Origin: Nocardiopsis suaedae | GTDB lineage: Bacteria > Actinomycetota > Actinomycetes > Streptosporangiales > Streptosporangiaceae | DNA length: 47,691 nt | Reading direction: 5' to 3' | Assembly: GCF_027706745.1 (NCBI RefSeq) | Contig: NZ_JAQFWP010000056.1 | Span: 1-47,691, forward strand | Translations under genes and position numbers: made by a program | Shown: positions 7,558 to 19,210 of the stretch, piece after piece | How the letters are laid out: every line of letters starts with the position of its first letter | Numbering within the stretch: position 1 is the stretch's first letter | The notes under the pieces: model-generated | What the model saw: only the letters and a program-made list of their open reading frames with translations | Told to the model about the DNA's origin: nothing | Database searches by the model: none

Positions 7558-9552
7558 CTACTCGTCGTCGTCATCGTCCTCGTCGCGGCGGCGCTTCTTG
7601 CGGCCGTCCTTGCCGCCCGGGCGCAGCAGCGCCTCGGCCAGGGCCAGCATCGTCTCCTCCAGCGCCGCCAGCCGCTTGGTCACGTCGTCGTGCGACGTCT
7701 CCACGGCCTCGCTCAGCGCCTCCTCGAACTCGTGGCGGTCCGGGCGGGCCTGTACGTCCTTGGCGATCGGGGTGAGCGCGCCGGTCAGCGCCTTCTCCAG
7801 GGCGTCCAGGCGGTCGCCGTGGTCGACCACCGGGCGCTCCACCAGCTCGGTCAGCCGCCGGTGCAGCTCGGAGACCTCCATCACCGAGGGGAGCTGCGAC
7901 AGCCGCTGGTTGAGCGCCTCCAGCCGGTCGTCCACCGCCTCCAGGCGCCCGTCCACGCCGTCGATCTGGCCGTCGACGCCGTCCAGGTGGCCGTTGACCC
8001 CCTCGAACTTGCCCTCGACGCCGCCGAGCCGCCCCTCGATGCCCTCCAGGCGCCCGTTGACGCCGTCGAAGCTGCCCTCGAAGTGGCCCTCGAAGGTGTC
8101 GAACCGGTCGGTGAGCCGGCCGAGCCCGCTGTCGAAGCGGCCGCCGACGGCCTCCAGGTGCGCGTCGATGCGCTCGCCCACCGACGCCCGGTGCTCATCG
8201 GCCCGGGCGGTGAGCGCGTCGATGCCCGACTCCAGCGCGGTCTTGAGGGCCTCCAGCTCCGCCGCGGCGGCCGACCGGTCCTCGTCGGCCTGCGAGCGCA
8301 GGGTGCGCGCGGTCTCCTCCAGCCGCTCGGCCAGGTGCTCGCGGTACTGGTCGTCGCGCTCGCGCAGCTCCGAGCGGTGCAGTTCGAGCTGCTCGTGCAG
8401 CTCGCCGAGGCGCTCGCGCATGTGGGTGCGCAGCTCGCCCAGGCGCTCCTCGGTGGAGGCGGCCAGCTTGCCCACCGCGCCGGTGACGTCGGCGACCGCC
8501 GCGGTCGCCTCGGCGTGGTTCTCCTCGTTCTGGGCGGTGAGTTTGGCGGCCGCCTTGGCCAGCTCGGAGGTGAGCGCCTCGCGCTGCTCGCCGAGCGCGG
8601 TGGTCAGGGCCTGGTGGTTCTCGGCGGCGCGCGTCTCCAGTGCTTCGCGCTGCTCCTGCAGGGCCGTGGTGAGCGCCTCGTGGTTCTCGCCCACGCGCGT
8701 CTCCAGCGACTCGCGCTGCCCTTCGAGCGTGGTGGTGACGGCCTCGTGGTTCTCCGAGACGCGGGTCTCCAGCGCCTCGTGCTGCTCCCGGAGGGTCGAG
8801 GTGAGGGCCTCGTGGTTCTCGCTCGCGCGCGTCTCCAGGGCCTGGCGCTGCTCCTGCAGGGCCGTGGTCAGGGCCTCGTGGTTCTCGCTCGCGCGGGTCT
8901 CCAGGGCTTCGCGCTGCTCGCCGAGCGCGGTGGTGAGCGCCTCGTGGTTCTCGCCGACCCGGGTCTCCAGCGCGTCGTGCCGCTCGGCCAGGGCCGCCGT
9001 CAGCTCCCCGGCGCGCGTCTCCTCGGCCTCGGACAGCGACCCCAGCGCCGACTCCAGCGAGGCGACCCGCTCGGCCAGCGCCGCGACGCGCTCATCGACC
9101 CCGGTGCCGACCTCGTCCAGGCGGGTGCGGGTGCGGGCCTGGTCGTCGGAGAGCTCCTTGATCCGGTCCAGGGCGCTGGTGACGTGGTCGGCCACCCCGC
9201 GCACGTCGGCCCGCAGCGCCGGGATCTCGGCGAGCGGCTTGACCCGCTGGCCCACCATCTCGATGTGCTCGGCCAGGGTCTCGGCCCACTCCGGCGGGCG
9301 CGCCCCCAGCTCGTCGACCTTGCCCTGGACGGAGGCGACCGCCTCGGCCAGCGTGGTGAACTCGCGTTCACGGAACTCGCGCAGGAGCCATTCCATGCCC
9401 TCCAGGCGCTGACGCATCTCCTCGGTGACGGCGCCCTGGGACTTCTGCTCGGAGACCTGCTCCTGGGCGGCCCGGGACAGCAGGTCCCGCATCCGGTCGG
9501 AGATGCCGGTCTGACCTCCCCCGTTGAGGAAGTTGTGGCTGCTCTGTTCCAC
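7558..9552 (-). CDS. Repeat-built coiled-coil protein
   Basis: Encodes 664 residues with no membrane segment or signal peptide; function unknown. Residues 45-175 form amphipathic helix. Residues 196-327 are six near-perfect 22-residue units of the type ETRxxENHEALTTALxEQRE, phased exactly every 22 residues (66 bp). Residues 485-555 switch to 7-residue units (GVNGRLE, GIEGRLG, GVDGQID), a strict heptad. The C-terminus has a basic patch (GRKKRRR) followed by an acidic run (DEDDDDDE). The 22/7 periodicity resembles apolipoprotein-like or tape-measure-like coiled coils. The GTG has AAGGAG 7 nt upstream, a strong site. It converges on tsaD across a shared terminator. It might be cytoskeletal or nucleoid-associated, but that is guesswork. 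Confidence 0.85.
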   Translation of the reverse strand: MEQSSHNFLNGGGQTGISDRMRDLLSRAAQEQVSEQKSQGAVTEEMRQRLEGMEWLLREFREREFTTLAEAVASVQGKVDELGARPPEWAETLAEHIEMVGQRVKPLAEIPALRADVRGVADHVTSALDRIKELSDDQARTRTRLDEVGTGVDERVAALAERVASLESALGSLSEAEETRAGELTAALAERHDALETRVGENHEALTTALGEQREALETRASENHEALTTALQEQRQALETRASENHEALTSTLREQHEALETRVSENHEAVTTTLEGQRESLETRVGENHEALTTALQEQREALETRAAENHQALTTALGEQREALTSELAKAAAKLTAQNEENHAEATAAVADVTGAVGKLAASTEERLGELRTHMRERLGELHEQLELHRSELRERDDQYREHLAERLEETARTLRSQADEDRSAAAAELEALKTALESGIDALTARADEHRASVGERIDAHLEAVGGRFDSGLGRLTDRFDTFEGHFEGSFDGVNGRLEGIEGRLGGVEGKFEGVNGHLDGVDGQIDGVDGRLEAVDDRLEALNQRLSQLPSVMEVSELHRRLTELVERPVVDHGDRLDALEKALTGALTPIAKDVQARPDRHEFEEALSEAVETSHDDVTKRLAALEETMLALAEALLRPGGKDGRKKRRRDEDDDDDE
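8560..8970 (-). repeat. 66-bp tandem repeats inside coiled-coil gene
   Basis: The 22-residue protein units are visible as DNA repeats: phrases such as GCCTCGTGGTTCTC and GTCTCCAG recur about every 66 bp. Units differ at silent and conservative sites, so the array is old enough to have diverged but could still recombine. Confidence 0.85.
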
Positions 9553-9928
9553 CGAGGCGCTCCTTATGTGCTCTGAAGAGGGCCCCCGGCCCGGACGGAA
9601 GGGACGGGGGTGGGAGAAGTCGGGACGTCGGCGCGGGGGCGGCGGGGCGCATCACCCAGCGCCAGGGGTCGAACGCGTGCGGTGACCGTCACGGGCGCGG
9701 CGGCCTGCCGGGGCGCACCGGGCCCACGGGCCGCCGCCGGACGCACCCACCGCACGGGGAGACGCCGACCGCGCGGGCCAGTTTAACGACATGGGCCTCG
9801 CTCGCCGCGGTCGAGTACCGAAGATCGGTTCCCTCCTGGAAGGTCCCCACCGCAACGCTAGTACCGGAATCTCCGGGAGTCATCGCTGTTCCGCGGAATT
9901 CCTGAAAAACGAATTTCGTCCCTTTTGT
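9553..9928. other. 376-bp spacer with likely minus-strand promoter
   Basis: The spacer lies between the coiled-coil gene and the methyltransferase stop. On the minus strand, ATGACT (9883-9878) and TAGCGT (9860-9855) are 17 bp apart, a plausible promoter giving a leader near 300 nt for the coiled-coil gene. A 64-codon open frame at 9689-9883 (minus) starts inside that -35 and lacks a ribosome site. I see no other feature. Confidence 0.4.
9855..9883 (-). promoter_or_regulatory. Candidate promoter for coiled-coil gene
   Basis: ATGACT matches four of six bases of TTGACA, with a 17-bp spacer before TAGCGT (TANNNT). Distance to the start codon is about 300 nt, which is long, so the assignment is tentative. 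Confidence 0.35.
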
Positions 9929-11215
9929 TCACGATGCGGCGCTGACCTCGGAACACAGCAGGCAGAACGGCTTCTCGCCGATCCGGGTGAGCACGACCAC
10001 CACGGATCCGGGCCCCGACGGGCGGAGGTCGCGGCGGAGCCGCTCCACGTCCACGGCCGAACCGCGTTTCTTAATCGTTACGGTTCCGGCCCCCCGTGCG
10101 CGCACCGCGGCGCGCAGCCGCTTCAGCGAGAAGGGCATCGCCTCGTGCACTTCATAGGCGCGGCAGAACGGCGTCTCCACGTGTTCATCGGAGGCGATGT
10201 AGGCGATCCTCGGGTCCAGCAGCGCCCCGCCCACGCGTTCGGCCGCCTCGGCCACCAGGTGCGCCCGCACCACCGCCCCGTCCGGCTCGTACAGGTACCG
10301 CCCCACCTCCCCGACCGGCGCCTGCGCCTCCTCCGCCCCGCCGGACAGGGTGTCGGCGCGGCCGCCGCGCAGCAGGGTGGCCCGGCGCGCCGCACCGTCG
10401 GCCAGCCGGCCGAACCACAGGGCGGCCTCCTTCACCTCGCCGCCGACCGACACCCACTCGGCCGACACCCCCTGCGGGATCCGCGCGTAGGGCAGTCCGG
10501 GCGCGGCCTTCACGCAGGCCGCGGGGGCCGCCGACGCCAGCTCCTCCACCGTGCCCCACGCGGGGGAGTAGGCGTCGGGGTCGAACACCCGCCCCCGGCC
10601 GCCGCGCCGCGCGGGGTCGCAGAAGACGGCGCCGGTGTCCGGGCCGGGCCTCCAGTCCGGACCGACCGTGCCGACGCGGGCGCGCGCCCGGTCGTCCACG
10701 CCCAGCGCCGTGAAGTTGGCGGAGGCCGCCGCCGCCGTGGCGGGGTCGGCGTCCACCGCGTCCACCCGCATCCCCGCCTCGGCCAGTGCCACCGCGTCCG
10801 CCCCGATGCCGCAGCACAGGTCGGCCACCCGGGTCCCCGGCCCGAGCGCGGAGGCGAACCGGGCGGCCCGGTGCCGCGCCGCCTCGGCGCGTGTGGCCTG
10901 CTCCAGCCCGTTGGGGGTGAAGAACATGCGGTCGGCGCGTTCACCGAACTTCTCTCTCGCGCGCGAGCGCAGGCGCGCCTGCGTCAGCGCCGCCGCGGCC
11001 GCGTCGGCGGGGGAGGGCGGAGCGCCCTGCCCGGCGAGCTGTCCGGCCAGTTCGTCCGCGCGCTCCTCGGCGAACGCCCGCAGCCGGGTCGCGGCCCGGA
11101 GCGCGTCCGCGCCCTCCTCCTCGCGCGCCGCCCGCTCCAGCAGCTCCGCGCCCACCGGCGTGAGCAGCGCCGCCAGCGGCGCCGCGGCCCGCTCACCAGG
11201 CCCTGTCCCGGACAA
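9929..11215 (-). CDS. SAM-dependent methyltransferase, THUMP-like domain
   Basis: Encodes 428 residues. Residues 1-95 are helical. A class I methyltransferase motif I is at VADLCCGIGADA (about 130-141), with an acidic strand-2 end at VDAVDADP and a motif FCDPARRGG resembling the DPPR-type motif of RNA and base methyltransferases. The C-terminal part (SLKRLRAAVRARGAGTVTIKKRG) fits the THUMP-like domain seen in this actinobacterial family. RNA methylation is likely; the substrate is unknown. The chosen TTG at 11215 has GGGGGAAAG just upstream and keeps the gene clear of the groES promoter. The frame stays open to 11362 but would then run through the CIRCE operator. It is divergent from groES. 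Confidence 0.85.
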   Translation of the reverse strand: MSGTGPGERAAAPLAALLTPVGAELLERAAREEEGADALRAATRLRAFAEERADELAGQLAGQGAPPSPADAAAAALTQARLRSRAREKFGERADRMFFTPNGLEQATRAEAARHRAARFASALGPGTRVADLCCGIGADAVALAEAGMRVDAVDADPATAAAASANFTALGVDDRARARVGTVGPDWRPGPDTGAVFCDPARRGGRGRVFDPDAYSPAWGTVEELASAAPAACVKAAPGLPYARIPQGVSAEWVSVGGEVKEAALWFGRLADGAARRATLLRGGRADTLSGGAEEAQAPVGEVGRYLYEPDGAVVRAHLVAEAAERVGGALLDPRIAYIASDEHVETPFCRAYEVHEAMPFSLKRLRAAVRARGAGTVTIKKRGSAVDVERLRRDLRPSGPGSVVVVLTRIGEKPFCLLCSEVSAAS

Positions 11216-11239
11216 TGCTTTCCCCCTGTGACCAGTTGT

Positions 11240-11268
11240 TTGACGCGCCCGAGAGGCCGGGCTAATGT
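11240..11268 (+). promoter_or_regulatory. groESL promoter
   Basis: TTGACG (11240-11245) and TAATGT (11263-11268) are separated by exactly 17 bp, a near-consensus housekeeping promoter. The expected start site falls at the first arm of the CIRCE operator. Confidence 0.85.
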
Positions 11269-11274
11269 TCCGTA

Positions 11275-11301
11275 CTGGCACTCTCGACGGTAGAGTGCTA
11301 A
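11275..11301. promoter_or_regulatory. CIRCE operator (HrcA binding)
   Basis: CTGGCACTC, a 9-nt spacer and GAGTGCTAA match the CIRCE inverted repeat (TTAGCACTC-N9-GAGTGCTAA) with changes only in the outer part of the left arm. It overlaps the transcription start of groES, so HrcA repression of groESL with heat-shock relief is expected. Confidence 0.95.
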
Positions 11302-11407
11302 CCGCGACGAGGCCGGTCTGGCACCCGCGACGGCAGGCCGCCGTGGTCGCCCCTTTTGACAAGAATGCCGTCCCGCATCATCGAACCTGAAGGGGGAGGT
11401 CACACCC

Positions 11408-11719
11408 GTGTCGACCGCCACCAAGACCGTCCTGAAGCCGCTTGAGGACCGCGTCGTCGTCAAGACGCTCGAGGCCGAGCAGACCACCGCCTCCGGCCTG
11501 GTCATCCCGGACACCGCCAAGGAGAAGCCCCAGGAGGGCGAGGTCCTGGCCGTGGGCCCGGGCCGCTGGGACGAGGACGGCGACAAGCGCATCCCGCTGG
11601 ATGTCAAGGTCGGCGACGTCGTTCTGTACAGCAAGTACGGCGGCACCGAGGTCAAGTACGACAACGAGGAGTACCTCGTCCTCTCCGCCCGCGACCTGCT
11701 CGCGGTCGTCGAGAAGTAG
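11408..11719 (+). CDS. groES: Co-chaperonin GroES
   Basis: Encodes 103 residues, close to the usual 95-105. It caps the GroEL ring during ATP-driven protein folding. The N-terminal [19 protein letters not shown], the mobile-loop region [16 protein letters not shown], and [22 protein letters not shown] are all diagnostic. It starts with GTG behind a strong GGGGGAGG site. It is expressed from the CIRCE-controlled promoter together with groEL1. Confidence 0.98.
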   Translation: MSTATKTVLKPLEDRVVVKTLEAEQTTASGLVIPDTAKEKPQEGEVLAVGPGRWDEDGDKRIPLDVKVGDVVLYSKYGGTEVKYDNEEYLVLSARDLLAVVEK

Positions 11720-13438
<1,719 letters not shown>

Positions 13439-13458
13439 AGCCCGCGCTGCACTACCAT

Positions 13459-13495
13459 GCGTGCCCCGGGGTCCCACCCGGGGCACGCGTGTTTT
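13459..13495 (+). terminator. groESL terminator
   Basis: A 12-bp perfect stem (GCGTGCCCCGGG pairing with CCCGGGGCACGC) around a 6-nt loop is followed by GTGTTTTA. It lies 20 nt after the groEL1 stop. A clear intrinsic terminator. Confidence 0.92.
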
Positions 13496-13566
13496 ACCCG
13501 GCATTTCCGCCAAATGTGATCATTCTGTATCCGTGGTTCGTGACGTTAAGGGGCCGTGCTCGGGGC

Positions 13567-14205
13567 ATGATTCGGAGCGTGACGGATCAACGCGCCGCCG
13601 GGGCCACGCTGGCCAGGCGCTCGGCACCCCGGCGCCCAGCGACCGATGACGCGGAGCTGGGGCGGCTGACCTCGCTCGCGGTCCAGGGGGACCACGGCGC
13701 GGTCGACTCGCTCCTACGCGAGATCCGCCCCATGGTGGTCCGGTACTGCCGGGCCCGGCTCTCCCGGGTCTCCGGGTACGCCCACTACTCCGACGACGTG
13801 GCCCAGGAGGTGTGCATCGCGCTGCTGTCGGCCCTGCCCCGCTACGAGGACATGGGCCGCCCCTTCGCCGCGTTCGTCTTCGGGATCGCCGCCCACAAGG
13901 TCGCCGACGCCCTGCGCACCTCCACCCGTGCCGACGTGCCCACCGACGCGGTCCCCGACCGGCCGGACGATGGGCCCTCGCCCGAGGAGGCGGCGGTGCG
14001 CAGCGTGGAGGCCGAACGGGCCCGGGCCCTCCTGGAAGAACTCCCCGAGCAGCAGCGGCGGCTGCTCGTGATGCGCGTGATTGCGGGACTATCAGCGGAT
14101 GAGACCGGACATGTACTCGGAATGTCGGCGGGCGCGGTACGGGTTGCCCAGCACCGAGCTCTTGCTCGGCTTCGGCATGTGGCCCTGGCGAACCGCCTCT
14201 TCTGA
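13567..14205 (+). CDS. shbA: ECF sigma factor, ShbA/SigD type
   Basis: Encodes 212 residues from the chosen ATG. Region 2 covers [20 protein letters not shown] through [20 protein letters not shown], and region 4 covers [20 protein letters not shown] through [19 protein letters not shown]. Its place between groEL1 and guaB matches Streptomyces shbA, which drives transcription of the principal sigma gene hrdB, and mycobacterial sigD. The name rests on that synteny. WhiB- and BldM-type genes found nearby in Streptomyces are absent here. In-frame GTG codons at 13540 and 13579 are alternative starts; AAGGGG at 13548-13553 lies 13 nt before the chosen ATG. No anti-sigma gene is adjacent. Confidence 0.85.
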   Translation: MIRSVTDQRAAGATLARRSAPRRPATDDAELGRLTSLAVQGDHGAVDSLLREIRPMVVRYCRARLSRVSGYAHYSDDVAQEVCIALLSALPRYEDMGRPFAAFVFGIAAHKVADALRTSTRADVPTDAVPDRPDDGPSPEEAAVRSVEAERARALLEELPEQQRRLLVMRVIAGLSADETGHVLGMSAGAVRVAQHRALARLRHVALANRLF

Positions 14206-14344
14206 GCGGCCCGGCCACGCCGCCCGCACCCCCGGCCCGCGCGGCTGCCGCCGCCCCTCCCGCATCACGCGCGACCGCTGGTGCCGCGCCCGCCTCCCCC
14301 GCCTGTGAGCCCGTTCACGGGGTGGACGCGTGTCCAGGGGATCC

Positions 14345-16036
<1,692 letters not shown>

Positions 16037-16065
16037 CAGGACGTAGCAGCGAGGAGAGCGAAGCG

Positions 16066-17181
16066 TTGGCTCAGGTGGAGATCGGGCTGGGCAAGAACGG
16101 GCGCCGGGCGTACGAGCTCGACGAGATCGGGATCGTCCCCGCCCGCCGCACCCGCGACCCCGAGGAGGTGTCGATCGCCTGGCAGATCGACGCCTACCGG
16201 TTCGAGATGCCGCTGGTCGCCAGCCCCATGGACAGCGTGTCGTCCCCGAGGACCGCGGTCGCCCTGGGGCGCCACGGCGGTCTGGGCGTGCTGGACCTGG
16301 AAGGGCTGTGGACCCGGTACGAGGACCCCGAACCGCTGCTGGCCGAGATCAGCGAACTGGACGACGAGGCCGCGACCGAGCGCCTGCAGGCGATCTACGC
16401 CGCGCCGATCAAGGAGGAGCTGATCGGCCGCCGGATCGAGGAGATCCGCTCCTCCGGCGTCGTCGCCGCCGCGCGGCTCTCCCCGCAGCGCACCGCCCAG
16501 TACCACAAGGCGGTGCTGGACGCCGGGGTGGACCTGTTCGTCATCCGCGGCACCACCGTCTCCGCCGAGCACGTCTCGGGCCGCGCCGAGCCGCTCAACC
16601 TCAAGCAGTTCATCTACGACCTGGACGTGCCGGTGGTGGTGGGCGGCTGCGCCACCTACACCGCGGCGCTGCACCTGATGCGCACCGGCGCCGCCGGGGT
16701 GCTGGTGGGCTTCGGCGGCGGCGCCGGGCACACCACCCGTTCGGTGCTGGGCGTGGCGGTGCCGATGGCCAGCGCCGTCGGCGACGTGGCCGCCGCCCGC
16801 CGGGACTACCTCGACGAGTCCGGCGGCCGGTACGTGCACGTCATCGCCGACGGCGGGATGACCGGCAGCGGCGACATCGCCAAGGCGCTGGCGTGCGGCG
16901 CCGACGCGGTGATGGTCGGCTCCCCGCTGGCCCGCGCCGCCGAGGCCCCGGGCGGCGGCTACCACTGGGGCAGCGAAGCGCACCACGGTGAGCTGCCGCG
17001 CGGCGAGCGGGTGCAGGTGGGCACCGTCGGCGACCTGGAGGCCATCCTCAACGGCCCGGCGCACGCCGGGGACGGGTCGATGAACCTGCTCGGGGCGCTG
17101 CGGCGGACCATGGCCACCGCGGGCTACTCCGACCTGAAGGAGTTCCAGCGGGTCGAGGTCGTCGTCAACCCGCACCGGTAG
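16066..17181 (+). CDS. guaB3: GuaB3 family IMP dehydrogenase-related protein
   Basis: Encodes 371 residues. This is an IMPDH-like barrel without CBS domains, conserved next to guaB in actinobacteria. It has MPLVASPMDSVSSP, the extended insert near 85-130, VIADGGMTGSGDIAKALACG and VGSPLARAAEAPGGG. The loop matching GPGSICTTR in GuaB reads GGGAGHTTR, so the catalytic Cys position holds His222; normal IMPDH chemistry through a Cys adduct seems impossible at that site. Function in actinobacteria is unsettled. TTG start with GAGGAG 9 nt upstream, 30 nt after guaB, so one operon. Confidence 0.9.
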   Translation: MAQVEIGLGKNGRRAYELDEIGIVPARRTRDPEEVSIAWQIDAYRFEMPLVASPMDSVSSPRTAVALGRHGGLGVLDLEGLWTRYEDPEPLLAEISELDDEAATERLQAIYAAPIKEELIGRRIEEIRSSGVVAAARLSPQRTAQYHKAVLDAGVDLFVIRGTTVSAEHVSGRAEPLNLKQFIYDLDVPVVVGGCATYTAALHLMRTGAAGVLVGFGGGAGHTTRSVLGVAVPMASAVGDVAAARRDYLDESGGRYVHVIADGGMTGSGDIAKALACGADAVMVGSPLARAAEAPGGGYHWGSEAHHGELPRGERVQVGTVGDLEAILNGPAHAGDGSMNLLGALRRTMATAGYSDLKEFQRVEVVVNPHR

Positions 17182-17304
17182 CGCGCCGCCGCGCCGCACC
17201 GCCGACGCGCCCTCCCCGCCCCGACGTGTCACCCGGGCCCCGCGCGGGCACCGGGTTAGCCTGAGGGGCGGGGAGTAGCGGCAGGAACCGTTCGGGAGGC
17301 GGCA

Positions 17305-19023
17305 ATGGCGGCGACCACACGCTTGGGACCGGAGGAGCGGGCCGAGAGCCTGGCCCGCATGTCGACCGAGGAGCTGGACGTCCTCGTCGTCGGCGGCGGA
17401 ATCGTCGGGGCGGGCACCGCCCTGGACGCGGTGGCGCGCGGGCTGAAGGTGGGCCTGATCGAGGCCCGCGACTTCGCCTCGGGCACCTCCAGCAGATCCA
17501 GCAAGCTCATCCACGGCGGCCTGCGCTACCTGGAGCAGCTCGACTTCGAGCTGGTCCGCGAGGCCCTGACCGAGCGCGGGCTGCTGCTCCAGCGCATCGC
17601 CCCGCACCTGGTGCGCCCGGTGCCGTTCGTCTTCCCCTTCACCCACCACTGGGAGCGCCCCTACATCGGGGCCGGCGTCGCCCTGTACGACACCCTGTCG
17701 ATGACCATGGGCACCTCCCGCGGGCTGCCGCACCACCGCCACCTGACCCGGTCGGGGGCGCTGCGGGTGTTCCCCGCGCTGCGCCGCGACGCCCTGGTCG
17801 GGGCGGTGCAGTACTGGGACGCCCAGGTCGACGACGCCCGCTACGTGGTCACCGTGCTGCGCACCGCCGCCGGGCTCGGCGCCCGGGTGGCCTCCCGGGT
17901 GCAGGCCACCTCCTTCCTGCGGGAGGGGGAGCACGTCACCGGCGCCCGCGCCACCGACCTGGAGACCGGCGAGGAGCTCCAGATCCGGGCCAAGCAGGTG
18001 GTCAACGCCGCCGGGGTGTGGACCGACGACATCCAGGAGATGGTCGGCGGGCGCGGGCAGATCCACGTGCGCGCCTCCAAGGGCATCCACCTGGTGGTGC
18101 CGCGCGACCGCATCCAGGCCTCCTCCGGGCTGATCCTGCGTACCGAGAAGAGCGTGCTGTTCGTCATCCCGTGGGGGCGGCACTGGGTGATCGGCACCAC
18201 CGACACCTCCTGGGACCTGGACAAGGCGCACCCCGCCGCCAGCCGCAGCGACATCGACTACCTGCTCGACCAGGTCAACCGGGTGCTGCGGGTGCCGCTG
18301 ACCCGCGACGACGTGGAGGGGGTGTACGCCGGGCTGCGGCCGCTGCTGTCCGGCGAGTCCGACGAGACCTCCAAGCTGTCCCGCGAGCACACGGTGGCGC
18401 ACCCCGTGCCGGGACTGGTGCTGATCGCCGGGGGCAAGTACACGACCTACCGGGTGATGGCCAAGGACGCGGTGGACGCGGTCGCCCACGGGCTGGACGG
18501 GCGCATCCCGGACTCGGTGACCGACCGGCTGCCGCTGGCCGGGGCCGACGGGTACGCGGCGCTGTGGAACCAGCGCCGGGCCATCGCCCGCGACGCCGAC
18601 CTGCACCCCTCGCGGGTGGCGCACCTGCTGCGCCGGTACGGGTCGATGGCCTCCGAGGTGCTGGACCTGATGAAGGAGGACCCGGAGCTCAAGGAGCCGC
18701 TGGCGGGGGCCGACGACTACCTGCGGGCCGAGGTGGTCTACGCGGCCCGCAGCGAGGGGGCGCGCCACCTCGACGACGTGCTCACCCGGCGGACCCGGGC
18801 GGCGATCGAGACGTGGGACCGCGGCATCGCGGCCGCCCCGGAGGCGGCGCGCCTGATGGCGGGCCCGCTGGGATGGGACGACGCGCAGGTCGAACGCGAG
18901 GTCGAGTACTACCGCAAGCGCATCGAGGCCGAGCGCGCGGCCCAGGAGCAGGACACCGACCAGGAGGCGGACGCCGCACAGCACGGCGCGCCCGAGGTCG
19001 TCCCCGAGGACCTGGTGACCTGA
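17305..19023 (+). CDS. glpD: Glycerol-3-phosphate dehydrogenase (aerobic)
   Basis: FAD enzyme oxidising sn-glycerol-3-phosphate to dihydroxyacetone phosphate and passing electrons to the quinone pool at the membrane. The 572 residues match family length. The Rossmann motif VLVVGGGIVGAGTALDA is at about 26, followed by SGTSSRSSKLIHGGLRYLEQ, a C-terminal FAD contact GLVLIAGGKYTTYRVMA, and the helical C-terminal domain with LLRRYGSMASEV. The ATG has GGGAGG 5 nt upstream. TAGCCT at 17257-17262 is a possible -10. A palindromic repeat lies just downstream and may end the transcript. Confidence 0.95.
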   Translation: MAATTRLGPEERAESLARMSTEELDVLVVGGGIVGAGTALDAVARGLKVGLIEARDFASGTSSRSSKLIHGGLRYLEQLDFELVREALTERGLLLQRIAPHLVRPVPFVFPFTHHWERPYIGAGVALYDTLSMTMGTSRGLPHHRHLTRSGALRVFPALRRDALVGAVQYWDAQVDDARYVVTVLRTAAGLGARVASRVQATSFLREGEHVTGARATDLETGEELQIRAKQVVNAAGVWTDDIQEMVGGRGQIHVRASKGIHLVVPRDRIQASSGLILRTEKSVLFVIPWGRHWVIGTTDTSWDLDKAHPAASRSDIDYLLDQVNRVLRVPLTRDDVEGVYAGLRPLLSGESDETSKLSREHTVAHPVPGLVLIAGGKYTTYRVMAKDAVDAVAHGLDGRIPDSVTDRLPLAGADGYAALWNQRRAIARDADLHPSRVAHLLRRYGSMASEVLDLMKEDPELKEPLAGADDYLRAEVVYAARSEGARHLDDVLTRRTRAAIETWDRGIAAAPEAARLMAGPLGWDDAQVEREVEYYRKRIEAERAAQEQDTDQEADAAQHGAPEVVPEDLVT

Positions 19024-19045
19024 CCGGGAGGGGCGCCCCCCTCGT

Positions 19046-19110
19046 CGATGATCTCGGGAAGAACGGCGCTACGAACGCGGTTTTAGCGTCGCTTTTCCCG
19101 AGATCAACGG
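19046..19110. repeat. Dispersed palindrome copy A (core type 1)
   Basis: The left arm CGATGATCTCGGGAA (19046-19060) pairs with TTCCCGAGATCAACG (19095-19109) with one mismatch; the inner part (GGCGCTA against AGCGTCGC) pairs imperfectly around a GGTTTT-containing loop. It starts 22 nt after the glpD stop. Sequence and layout match 43659-43728 and 29603-29689. It could act as a terminator in either direction. Confidence 0.9.
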
Positions 19111-19198
19111 GACTGGGCTGGGCCCGGCCCCGTCCGTCCTTTGTGGTCCTTTGTCGGACTTTTGCCCGCGGCCCGGGACGCCCTCCCGGGCCGCGTCC

Positions 19199-19204
19199 TA
19201 ACCT
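19199..19204 (+). promoter_or_regulatory. Leaderless -10 box of GT2 gene
   Basis: TAACCT ends 6 nt before the GTG start at 19211, and no ribosome site is present. It fits a leaderless transcript. Confidence 0.5.
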
Positions 19205-19210
19205 GCAGAC

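Noticed and set aside
8560-8970. CRISPR array
   Set aside because: The 66-bp units are in-frame coding repeats with no unique spacers.
9689-9883. 64-codon minus-strand gene
   Set aside because: No ribosome site, no family resemblance, and its ATG is part of a better promoter -35.
11216-11362. N-terminal extension of the methyltransferase
   Set aside because: It would read through the groES promoter and CIRCE operator and is not typical of the family.
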